NCBI GenBank assembly: GCA_038277395.1
Contig: CM076189.1
Coordinates: 241,097,054-241,161,053 of the forward strand
Reading direction: 5' to 3'
DNA from: Dryocosmus kuriphilus
Lineage: Eukaryota; Arthropoda; Insecta; Hymenoptera; Cynipidae
DNA: 64,000 nucleotides
Of this stretch, positions 52,801 through 64,000 are shown one piece after another (position 1 is the first letter of the stretch; each line of letters opens with the position of its first letter). A program made the translations under genes and the position numbers. The notes beneath the pieces are model-generated. The model was not told the origin of the DNA. It ran no database searches and saw only the letters and a list, made by a program, of their open reading frames with translations.

Positions 52801-55800
52801 TGACCAACGCGCGGGCACTTTTTTACCAATATTATAGTTTGCGATGGTATCTCTGGACTATATGTTGAAAAAATATAAACATTAAAAGAGGTACTTTTTT
52901 TTGATTTTGTATGTAATTAGACCGTCTACGTTCATGGAAGCGCTGGTGCCCGGAGATTTTGTCGATTTTGACCAACGCGCGGGCACTTTTTTTACCAATA
53001 TTATATTTTGCGATGGTATCTCTGGACTATATGTTGAAAAATATAAACATTAAAAGAGGTACACTTTTTTTTGATTTTGTATGTAATTAGACCGTCTACG
53101 TCATGGAAGCGCTGGTGCCCGGAGATTTTTTGTCGATTTTGACCAACGCGCGGGCACTTTTGCACCAATATTATAGTTTGCGATGGTATCTCTGGACTAT
53201 ATGTGGAAAAATATAAACATTAAAAGAGGTACAGTTTTTTGATTTTGTATGTAATTAGACCGTCTACTACGTTCATGGAAGCGCTGGTGCCCGGAGATTT
53301 TGTCGATTTTGACCAACGCGCGGGCACTTTTTTGCACCAATATTATAGTTTGCGATGGTATCTCTGGACTATATGTTGAAAAAATATAAACATTAAAAGA
53401 GGTACTTTTTTTTTTTTGATTTTGTATGTAATTAGACCGTCTACGTTCATGGAAGCGCTGGTGCCCGGAGTTTTTTGTCGATTTTGACCAACGCGCGGGC
53501 ACTTTTTGCACCAATATTATAGTTTGCGATGGTATCTCTGGACTATATGTTGAAAAATATAAACATTAAAAGAGGTACACTTTTTTTTTGATTTTGTATG
53601 TAATTTGACCGTCTACGTTCATGGAAGCGCTGGTGCCCGGAGTTTTTGTCGATTTTGACCAACGCGCGGGCACTTTTTTACCAATATTATAGTTTGCGAT
53701 GGTATCTCTGGACTATATGTTGAAAAATATAAACATTAAAAAGAGGTACACTTTTTTGATTTTGTATGTAATTAGACCGTCTACGTTCATGGAAGCGCTG
53801 GTGCCCGGAGATTTTGTCGATTTTGACCAACGCGCGGGCACTTTTTTACCAATATTATAGTTTGCGATGGTATCTCTGGACTATATGTTGAAAAATATAA
53901 ACATTAAAAGAGGTACTTTTTTTTTTGATTTTGTATGTAATTAGACCGTCTACGTTCATGGAAGCGCTGGTGCCCGGAGTTTTTGTCGATTTTGACCAAC
54001 GCGCGGGCACTTTTTTACCAATATTATAGTTTGCGATGGTATCTCTGGACTATATGTTGAAAAAATAAACATTAAAAGAGGTACACTTTTTTTTTGATTT
54101 TGTATGTAATTAGACCGTCTACGTTGATGGAAGCGCTGGTGCCCGGAGTTTTTGTCGATTTTGACCAACGCGCGGGCACTTTTTTACCAATATTATAGTT
54201 TGCGATGGTATCTCTGGACTATATGTTGAAAAATATAAACATTAAAAGAGGTACACTTTTTTGATTTTGTATGTAATTAGACCGTCTACGTTCATGGAAG
54301 CGCTGGTGCCCGGATTTTTTTTGTCGATTTTGACCAACGCGCGGGCACTTTTGCACCAATATTATAGTTTGCGATGGTATCTCTGGACTATATGTGAAAA
54401 AAAAAATATAAACATTAAAAGAGGTACACTTTTTTTTGATTTTGTATGTAATTAGACCGTCTACGTTCATGGAAGCGCTGGTGCCCGGAGTTTTTGTCGA
54501 TTTTGACCAACGCGCGGGCACTTTTTTACCAATATTATAGTTTGCGATGGTATCTCTGGACTATATGTTGAAAAATATAAACATTAAAAGAGGTACTTTT
54601 TTTTTGATTTTGTATGTAATTAGACCGTCTACGTTCATGGAAGCGCTGGTGCCCGGAGATTTTGTCGATTTTGACCAACGCGCGGGCACTTTTTTACCAA
54701 TATTATAGTTTGCGATGGTATCTCTGGACTATATGTTGAAAAAATATAAACATTAAAAGAGGTACTTTTTTTTGATTTTGTATGTAATTAGACCGTCTAC
54801 GTTCATGGAAGCGCTGGTGCCCGGAGAGTTTTTGTCGATTTTGACCAACGCGCGGGCACTTTTTTACCAATATTATAGTTTGCGATGGTATCTCTGGACT
54901 ATATGTTGAAAAATATAAACATTAAAAGAGGTACTTTTTTTTGATTTTGTATGTAATTAGACCGTCTACGTTCATGGAAGCGCTGGTGCCCGGAGTTTTT
55001 GTCGATTTTGACCAACGCGCGGGCACTTTTTTGCACCAATATTATAGTTTGCGATGGTATCTCTGGACTATATGTTGAAAAATATAAACATTAAAAGAGG
55101 TATTTTTTTTTTTTGATTTTGTATGTAATTAGACCGTCTACGTTCATGGAAGCGCTGGTGCCCGGAGTTTTTGTCGATTTTGACCAACGCGCGGGCACTT
55201 TTTTACCAATATTATAGTTTGCGATGGTATCTCTGGACTATATGTTGAAAAATATAAACATTAAAAGAGGTACTTTTTTTTTGATTTTGTATGTAATTAG
55301 ACCGTCTACGTTCATGGAAGCGCTGGTGCCCGGAGTTTTTTTGTCGATTTTGACCAACGCGCGGGCACTTTTTTACCAATATTATAGTTTGCGATGGTAT
55401 CTCTGGACTATATGTTGAAAAAAATATAAACATAAAAAAGAGGTACACTTTTTTGATTTTGTATGTAATTAGACCGTCTACGTTCATGGAAGCGCTGGTG
55501 CCCGGAGTTTTTGTCGATTTTGACCAACGCGCGGGCACTTTTTTACCAATATTATAGTTTGCGATGGTATCTCTGGACTATATGTTGAAAATAATATAAA
55601 AACATTAAAAGAGGTACACTTTTTTGATTTTGTATGTAATTAGACCGTCTACGTTCATGGAAGCGCTGGTGCCCGGAGATTTTGTCGATTTTGACCAACG
55701 CGCGGGCACTTTTTTACCAATATTATAGTTTGCGATGGTATCTCTGGACTATATGTTGAAAAAATATAAACATTAAAAGAGGTACACTTTTTTGATTTTG

Positions 55801-58800
55801 TATGTAATTAGACCGTCTACGTTCATGGAAGCGCTGGTGCCCGGAGTTTTTGTCGATTTTGACCAACGCGCGGGCACTTTTTTGCACCAATATTATAGTT
55901 TGCGATGGTATCTCTGGACTATATGTTGAAAAAATATAAACATTAAAAGAGGTACACTTTTTTGATTTTGTATGTAATTAGACCGTCTACGTTCATGGAA
56001 GCGCTGGTGCCCGGAGTTTTTGTCGATTTTGACCAACGCGCGGGCACTTTTTTACCAATATTATAGTTTGCGATGGTATCTCTGGACTATATGTTGAAAA
56101 ATATAAACATTAAAAGAGGTACACTTTTTTGATTTTGTATGTAATTAGACCGTCTACGTTCATGGAAGCGCTGGTGCCCGGAGATTTTGTCGATTTTGAC
56201 CAACGCGCGGGCACTTTTGCACCAATATTATAGTTTGCGATGGTATCTCTGGACTATATGTTGAAAAATATAAACATTAAAAGAGGTACTTTTTTTTTGA
56301 TTTTGTATGTAATTAGACCCGTCTACGTTCATGGAAGCGCTGGTGCCCGGAGTTTTTGTCGATTTTGACCAACGCGCGGGCACTTTTTTACCAATATTAT
56401 AGTTTGCGATGGTATCTCTGGACTATATGTTGAAAAATATAAACATTAAAAGAGGTACACTTTTTTGATTTTGTATGTAATTAGACCGTCTACGTTCATG
56501 GAAGCGCTGGTGCCCGGAGTTTTTGTCGATTTTGACCAACGCGCGGGCACTTTTTTACCAATATTATAGTTTGCGATGGTATCTCTGGACTATATGTGTT
56601 GAAAAAAAATAAACATTAAAAGAGGTACACTTTTTTGATTTTGTATGTAATTAGACCGTCTACGTTCATGGAAGCGCTGGTGCCCGGAGATTTTTTGTCG
56701 ATTTTGACCAACGCGCGGGCACTTTTTTACCAATATTATAGTTTGCGATGGTATCTCTGGACTATATGTTGAAAAAAATATAAACATTAAAAGAGGTACA
56801 CTTTTTTGATTTTGTATGTAATTAGACCGTCTACGTTCATGGAAGCGCTGGTGCCCGGAGTTTTTGTCGATTTTGACCAACGCGCGGGCACTTTTTTACC
56901 AATATTATAGTTTGCGATGGTATCTCTGGACTATATGTTGAAAAAATATAAACATTAAAAGAGGTACACTTTTTTGATTTTGTATGTAATTAGACCGTCT
57001 ACGTTCATGGAAGCGCTGGTGCCCGGAGTTTTTGTCGATTTTTGACCAACGCGCGGGCACTTTTTTACCAATATTATAGTTTGCGATGGTATCTCTGGAC
57101 TATATATGTTGAAAAATATAAACATTAAAAGAGGTACTTTTTTTTGATTTTGTATGTAATTAGACCGTCTACGTTCATGGAAGCGCTGGTGCCCGGAGTT
57201 TTTGTCGATTTTGACCAACGCGCGGGCACTTTTGCACCAATATTATAGTTTGCGATGGTATCTCTGGACTATATGTTTGAAAAATATAAACATTAAAAGA
57301 GGTTTTTTTTTTTGATTTTGTATGTAATTAGACCGTCTACGTTCATGGAAGCGCTGGTGCCCGGAGAGTTTTTGTCGATTTTGACCAACGCGCGGGCACT
57401 TTTTTACCAATATTATAGTTTGCGATGGTATCTCTGGACTATATGTTGAAAAATATAAACATTAAAAGAGGTACTTTTTTTTTTGATTTTGTATGTAATT
57501 AGACCGTCTACGTTCATGGAAGCGCTGGTGCCCGGAGTTTTTGTCGATTTTGACCAACGCGCGGGCACTTTTTTACCAATATTATAGTTTGCGATGGTAT
57601 CTCTGGACTATATGTTGAAAAATATAAACATTAAAAGAGGTACACTTTTTTGATTTTGTATGTAATTAGACCGTCTCTACGTTCATGGAAGCGCTGGTGC
57701 CCGGAGATTTTGTCGATTTTGACCAACGCGCGGGCACTTTTTTGCACCAATATTATAGTTTGCGATGGTATCTCTGGACTATATGTTGAAAAATATAAAC
57801 ATTAAAAGAGGTACACTTTTTTGATTTTGTATGTAATTAGACCGTCTACGTTCATGGAAGCGCTGGTGCCCGGAGATTTTGTCGATTTTGACCAACGCGC
57901 GGGCACTTTTGCACCAATATTATAGTTTGCGATGGTATCTCTGGACTATATGTTGAAAAATATAAACATTAAAAGAGGTACTTTTTTTTTGATTTTGTAT
58001 GTAATTAGACCGTCTACGTTCATGGAAGCGCTGGTGCCCGAGAGTTTTTGTCGATTTTGACCAACGCGCGGGCACTTTTTTACCAATATTATAGTTTGCG
58101 ATGGTATCTCTGGACTATATGTTGAAAAATATAAACATTAAAAGAGGTACACTTTTTTGATTTTGTATGTAATTAGACCGTCTACGTTCATGGAAGCGCT
58201 GGTGCCCGGAGATTTTGTCGATTTTGACCAACGCGGGCACTTTTTTACCAATATTATAGTTTGCGATGGTATCTCTGGACTATATGTTGAAAAATATAAA
58301 CATTAAAAAAGAGGTACTTTTTTTTGATTTTGTATGTAATTAGACCGTCTACGTTCATGGAAGCGCTGGTGCCCGGATTTTTTTTGTCGATTTTGACCAA
58401 CGCGCGGGCACTTTTGCACCAATATTATAGTTTGCGATGGTATCTCTGGACTATATGTTGAAAAATATAAACATTAAAAGAGGTACTTTTTTTTTTGATT
58501 TTGTATGTAATTAGACCGTCTACGTTCATGGAAGCGCTGGTGCCCGGAGTTTTTGTCGATTTTGACCAACGCGCGGGCACTTTTTTACCATATTATATAG
58601 TTTGCGATGGTATCTCTGGACTATATGTTGAAAAATATAAACATTAAAAGAGGTACACTTTTTTGATTTTGTATGTAATTAGACCGTCTACGTTCATGGA
58701 AGCGCTGGTGCCCGGAGTTTTTGTCGATTTTGACCAACGCGCGGGCACTTTTTTACCAATATTATAGTTTGCGATGGTATCTCTGGACTATATGTTGAAA

Positions 58801-59999
58801 AATATAAACATTAAAAGAGGTACTTTTTTTTGATTTTGTATGTAATTAGACCGTCTACGTTCATGGAAGCGCTGGTGCCCGGAGTTTTTGTCGATTTTGA
58901 CCAACGCGCGGGCACTTTTTTACCAATATTATAGTTTGCGATGGTATCTCTGGACTATATGTTGAAAAATATAAACATTAAAAGAGGTACTTTTTTTTTG
59001 ATTTTGTATGTAATTAGACCGTCTACGTTCATGGAAGCGCTGGTGCCCGGAGTTTTTGTCGATTTTGACCAACGCGCGGGCACTTTTTTACAATATATTA
59101 TAGTTTGCGATGGTATCTCTGGACTATATGTTGAAAAATATAAACATTAAAAGAGGTACTTTTTTTTGATTTTGTATGTAATTAGACCGTCTACGTTCAT
59201 GGAAGCGCTGGTGCCCGGAGTTTTTGTCGATTTTGACCAACGCGCGGGCACTTTTTTACCAATATTATAGTTTGCGATGGTATCTCTGGACTATATGTTG
59301 AAAAATATAAACATTAAAAGAGGTACTTTTTTTTTTTTGATTTTGTATGTAATTAGACCGTCTACGTTCATGGAAGCGCTGGTGCCCGGAGTTTTTTGTC
59401 GATTTTGACCAACGCGCGGGCACTTTTTTACCAATATTATAGTTTGCGATGGTATCTCTGGACTATATGTTGAAAAATATAAACATTAAAAGAGGTACAC
59501 TTTTTTTTGATTTTGTATGTAATTAGACCGTCTACGTTCATGGAAGCGCTGGTGCCCGGAGTTTTTGTCGATTTTGACCAACGCGCGGGCACTTTTTGCA
59601 CCAATATATTATAGTTTGCGATGGTATCTCTGGACTATATGTTGAAAAATATAAACATTAAAAGAGGTACTTTTTTTTTGATTTTGTATGTAATTAGACC
59701 GTCTACGTTCATGGAAGCGCTGGTGCCCGGAGTTTTTTTGTCGATTTTGACCAACGCGCGGGCACTTTTTTACCAATATTATAGTTTGCGATGGTATCTC
59801 TGGACTATATGTTGAAAAATATAAACATTAAAAGAGGTACACTTTTTTGATTTTGTATGTAATTAGACCGTCTACGTTCATGGAAGCGCTGGTGCCCGGA
59901 GTTTTTGTCGATTTTGACCAACGCGCGGGCACTTTTTTTACCAATATTATAGTTTGCGATGGTATCTCTGGACTATATGTTGAAAAATATAAACATTAA

Positions 60000-60870
60000 A
60001 AAGGTACACTTTTTTGATTTTGTTGTAATTGTTCATTTGCCCGGAGTTTTTTGTCGATTTTGACCAACGCGCGGGCACTTTTTGTAATTTGGACTGTTGT
60101 TGAAAAAAAAATATAAACATTAAAAGAGGTACATTTTTTTGATTTTGTATGTAATTAGACCGTCTGGTTCATGGAAGCGCTGGTGCCCGGAGTTTTTGTC
60201 GATTTTGACCAACGCGCGGGCACTTTTTTACCAATATTATAGTTTGCGATGGTATCTCTGGACTATATGTGAAAAATATAAACATTAAAAGAGGTACACT
60301 TTTTTTGATTTTGTATGTAATTAGACCGTCTACGTTCATGGAAGCGCTGGTGCCCGGAGTTTTTGTCGATTTTGACCAACGCGCGGGCACTTTTTTTACC
60401 AATATTATAGTTTGCGATGGTATCTCTGGACTATATGTTGAAAAATATAAACATTAAAAGAGGTACACTTTTTTTTTGATTTTGTATGTAATTAGACCGT
60501 CTACGTTCATGGAAGCGCTGGTGCCCGGAGATTTTGTCGATTTTTTGACAACGCGCGGGCACTTTTTTACCAATATTATAGTTTTGCGGCACTGGACTAT
60601 ATATTGAAAAAAAAATTACTTTTTTTTTGATTTGTCATGGAAGCGCTGGTGCCCGTCTACCAATATTATAAGTTTGCGATGGTATCTCTGGACTATATGT
60701 TGAAAAATATAAACATTAAAAGAGGTAACTTTTTTTGATTTTGTATGTAATTAGACCGTTACGTTCAAAGCGCTGGTGCCCGGAGTTTTTGTCGATTTTA
60801 GGTTTTTTGACCATTTTAGTTTGCGATGGTATCTCTGGACTATATGTTTTGAAAAATATAAAATTAAAGA
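60000..60870 (+). repeat. Irregular zone inside block III without a gap
   Basis: Two disrupted stretches lie here. At 60000-60110 one copy loses most anchors (GTTGTAATTGTTCATTTGCC, TTTGTAATTTGGACTGTTG). At 60540-60870 come TTTGCGGCACTGGAC, TTGATTTGTCATGGAAGC joined to GTCTACCAATATTATAAG, and TTAGGTTTTTTGACCATTTT. Between them are about two and a half normal monomers. Because no N run is nearby, this may be a collapsed assembly junction or a genuine internal boundary. Confidence 0.7.
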
Positions 60871-63800
60871 GAGGTACTTTTTTTTTTGATTTTGTATGTA
60901 ATTAGACCGTCTAGGTTCATGGAAGCGCTGGTGCCCGGAGTTTTTGTCGATTTTTGACCAACGCGCGGGCACTTTTTTACCAATATTATAGTTTGCGCGA
61001 TGGTATCTCTGGACTATATGTTGAAAAATATAAACATTAAAAGAGGTTTTTTTTTGATTTTGTATGTAATTAGACCGTCTACGTTCATGGAAGCGCTGGT
61101 GCCCGGAGTTTTTGTCGATTTTGACCAACGCGCGGGCACTTTTTTACCAATATTATAGTTTGCGATGGTATCTCTGGACTATATGTTGAAAAATATAAAC
61201 ATTAAAAGAGGTACTTTTTTTTTTGATTTTGTATGTAATTAGACCGTCTACGTTCATGGAAGCGCTGGTGCCCGGAGTTTTTGTCGATTTTGACCAACGC
61301 GCGGGCACTTTTTTACCAATATTATAGTTTGCGATGGTATCTCTGGACTATATGTTGAAAAATATAAACATTAAAAGAGGTTTTTTTTTGATTTTGTATG
61401 TAATTAGACCGTCTACGTTCATGGAAGCGCTGGTGCCCGGAGATTTTTGTCGATTTTGACCAACGCGCGGGCATTTTTTTTACCAATATTATAAGTTTGC
61501 GATGGTATCTCTGGACTATATGTTGAAAAATATAAACATTAAAAGAGGTACAGTTTTTTTTGATTTTGTATTTTAGACCGTACTACGTTCATGGAAGCGC
61601 TGGTGCCCGAGATTTTGTCGATTTTTGACCGCGCGGGCACTTTTTTACCAATATTATAGTTTGCGATGGTATCTCTGGACTATATGTTGAAAAAAATATA
61701 AACATTAAAAGAGGTACACTTTTTTGATTTTGTATGTAATTAGACCGTCTACGTTCATGGAAGCGCTGGTGCCCGGAGTTTTTGTCGATTTTGACCAACG
61801 CGCGGGCACTTTTTTTACCAATATTATAGTTTGCGATGGTATCTCTGGACTATATGTTGAAAAATATGTTGAAAAACATTAAAAGAGGTACACTTTTTTG
61901 ATTTTGTATGTAATTAGACCGTCTACGTTCATGGAAGCGCTGGTGCCCGGAGTTTTTGTCGATTTTGACCAACGCGCGGGCACTTTTTTACCAATATTAT
62001 AGTTTGCGATGGTATCTCTGGACTATATGTTGAAAAATATAAACATTAAAAGAGGTACACTTTTTTTGATTTTGTATGTAATTAGACCGTCTACTAGGTT
62101 ATGGAAGCGCTGGTGCCCGGAGTTTTTGTCGATTTTGACCAACGCGCGGGCACTTTTTTTGCACCAATATTATAGTTTGCGATGGTATCTCTGGACTATA
62201 TGTTGAAAAATATAAACATTAAAAGAGGTACACTTTTTTTGATTTTGTATGTAATTAGACCGTCTACGTTCATGGAAGCGCTGGTGCCCGGAGTTTTTGT
62301 CGATTTTGACCAACGCGCGGGCACACTTTTTTACCAATATTATAGTTTGCGATGGTATCTCTGGACTATATGTTGAAAAATATAAACATTAAAAGAGGTA
62401 CACTTTTTTTTTTGATTTTGTATGTAATTAGACCGTCTACGTTCATGGAAGCGCTGGTGCCCGGAGTTTTTGTCGATTTTGACCAACGCGCGGGCACTTT
62501 TTTACCAATATTATAGTTTGCGATGGTATCTCTGGACTATATGTTGAAAAATATAAACATTAAAAGAGGTACACTTTTTTTTTTGATTTTGTATGTAATT
62601 AGACCGTCTACTACGTTCATGGAAGCGCTGGTGCCCGGAGATTTTGTCGATTTTGACCAACGCGCGGGCACTTTTTTACCAATATTATAGTTTGCGATGG
62701 TATCTCTGGACTATATGTTGAAAAATATAAACATTAAAAGAGGTACTTTTTTTTTTGATTTTGTATGTAATTAGACCGTCTACGTTCATGGAAGCGCTGG
62801 TGCCCGGAGTTTTTGTCGATTTTGACCAACGCGCGGGCACTTTTTTACCAATATTATAGTTTGCGATGGTATCTCTGGACTATATGAAAAAAAATATAAA
62901 CATTAAAAGAGGTACTTTTTTTTTTGATTTTGTATGTAATTAGACCGTCTACGTTCATGGAAGCGCTGGTGCCCGGAGTTTTTGTCGATTTTGACCAACG
63001 CGCGGGCACTTTTTTACCAATATTATAGTTTGCGATGGTATCTCTGGACTATATGTTGTTGAAAAAATATAAACATTAAAAGAGGTACACTTTTTTGATT
63101 TTGTATGTAATTAGACGTCTCTACGTTCATGGAAGCGCTGGTGCCCGGAGTTTTTTGTCGATTTTGACCAACGCGCGGGCACTTTTTTACCAATATTATA
63201 GTTTGCGATGGTATCTCTGGACTATATGTTGAAAAATATAAACATTAAAAGAGAGGTACACTTTTTTGATTTTGTATGTAATTAGACCGTCTACGTTCAT
63301 GGAAGCGCTGGTGCCCGGAGTTTTTTTGTCGATTTTGACCAACGCGCGGGCACTTTTTTACCAATATTATAGTTTGCGATGGTATCTCTGGACTATATGT
63401 TGAAAAAATATAAACATTAAAAGAGGTACTTTTTTTTTGATTTTGTATGTAATTAGACCGTCTACGTTCATGGAAGCGCTGGTGCCCGGAGTTTTTTTGT
63501 CGATTTTGACCAACGCGCGGGCACTTTTTTACCAATATTATAGTTTGCGATGGTATCTCTGGACTATATGTTGAAAAATATAAACATTAAAAGAGGTACA
63601 CTTTTTTGATTTTGTATGTAATTAGACCGTCTACGTTCATGGAAGCGCTGGTGCCCGGAGTTTTTTTGTCGATTTTGACCAACGCGCGGGCACTTTTTTA
63701 CCAATATTATAGTTTGCGATGGTATCTCTGGACTATATGTTGAAAAATATAAACATTAAAAGAGGTACACTTTTTTTTTGATTTTGTATGTAATTAGACC

Positions 63801-64000
63801 CGTCTACGTTCATGGAAGCGCTGGTGCCGGAGTTTTTGTCGATTTTGACCAACGCGCGGGCACTTTTTTACCAATATTATAGTTTGCGATGGTATCTCTG
63901 GACTATATGTTGAAAAAAAAATATAAACATTAAAAGAGGTACACTTTTTTGATTTTGTATGTAATTAGACCGTCTACGTTCATGGAAGCGCTGGTGCCCG

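Larger units (their letters stand above)
1..64000 (+). repeat. Satellite DNA array, ~167-170 bp monomer, about 370 head-to-tail copies
   Basis: The same unit recurs from the first to the last base, always on the plus strand as written. Anchors found in nearly every copy are CATGGAAGCGCTGGTGCCCG, GATTTTGACCAACGCGCGGG, ACCAATATTATAG and GATGGTATCTCTGGAC. Copies differ by single-base variants, 1-4 bp indels and above all by the length of T and A runs. The unit is close to nucleosome length (147 bp plus linker), as in many centromeric and pericentromeric satellites; that role here is inference, since sequence alone cannot show CENP-A or heterochromatin. The window begins and ends inside the array, so both edges lie outside it. 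I do not recognise the family. No gene interrupts the array, so this entry also covers every gene-free stretch. Confidence 0.98.
49319..64000 (+). repeat. Array block III: TTGCACCAAT / GTTGATGG / TATGTGG subfamilies
   Basis: Starts here are almost all TCTACG. Three variants mark the block. TTGCACCAAT replaces TTTTACCAAT in 24 copies, from 49778 to 62161. GTTGATGG replaces GTTCATGG in seven copies, from about 49.38 to 54.12 kb. TATGTGG replaces TATGTTG in five copies, between about 49.65 and 53.2 kb. All are densest just right of the N run. I found no TTGCACC copy left of the gap. TCTAGTTC is absent and AACTT is rare (50127, 51661). The last few kilobases again resemble block I, with some GGTAC-T(8-10) and GAGG-T(9) tails. 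Confidence 0.85.

Noticed and set aside
1..64000. CRISPR array
   Set aside because: The whole 167-bp unit repeats. There are no short conserved repeats separated by unique spacers, and no cas genes.
1..64000. rRNA, tRNA or histone gene cluster as the tandem unit
   Set aside because: A unit of about 167 bp is too short for rDNA or histone repeats, and no tRNA fold or conserved rRNA segment is visible.
1..64000. Telomeric or subtelomeric repeat
   Set aside because: No short G-rich telomere motif is present. Chromosomal position cannot be told from this window.
1..64000. Transposon-derived tandem array or an autonomous mobile element
   Set aside because: I saw no transposase or reverse transcriptase similarity, terminal repeats or target-site duplications.

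Overview
The window is one uninterrupted tandem satellite array with no gene I can support. A monomer of about 167-170 bp (modal form 167 bp) repeats head to tail, always in the same orientation, from base 1 to base 64000, giving roughly 370 copies. The only breaks are two runs of exactly 500 N (20576-21075 and 48819-49318). A copy can be followed by its start CGTCTACGTTCATGG, then AGCGCTGGTGCCCG, a GC-rich block ending ACGCGCGGGCAC, the AT-rich half with ACCAATATTATAG and GATGGTATCTCTGGAC, and the tail AAAAGAGGTAC(AC)-T(n)-GATTTTG.

The organism is almost certainly a eukaryote, because a nucleosome-length satellite array this long is typical of centromeric or pericentromeric heterochromatin. 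I do not recognise the family and cannot name the species. CpG is not depleted in the monomer (about 9 per 167 bp against about 6 expected), which fits a lineage with little germline CpG methylation, such as many invertebrates, but does not prove it. The exact 500-N gaps look like scaffolding placeholders.

Layout. Block I (1-20575) mixes TCTACGTTC and TCTAGGTTC starts and often has the tail GGTAC-T(8-11). Block II (21076-48818) has mostly GGTACAC tails and is marked by TATAACTTGCG, TCTAGTTC, CTGTATG and ATAAAATT variants. Within it TCTAGTTC returns every 6-8 monomers between about 29.2 and 41.5 kb, a loose higher-order period of 1.0-1.4 kb. Block III (49319-64000) is marked by TTGCACCAAT, GTTGATGG and TATGTGG, none of which I saw as established variants in the other blocks; all are densest next to the second gap and thin out rightwards.

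Each monomer carries three short dyads (GTGCCCG/CGGGCAC, TACCA/TGGTA, ATGTT/AACAT), and its first 60 bases are about 57% GC against about 27% for the rest. Scrambled copies lie beside both gaps and at a few internal sites (about 11.6, 12.1-12.5, 36.7-37.0, 47.2 and 60.0-60.9 kb).

I saw no CRISPR array, RNA gene, transposon, operon or defence system. The open reading frames are translations of the satellite. The features worth following up are the array's internal organisation and the dyads.
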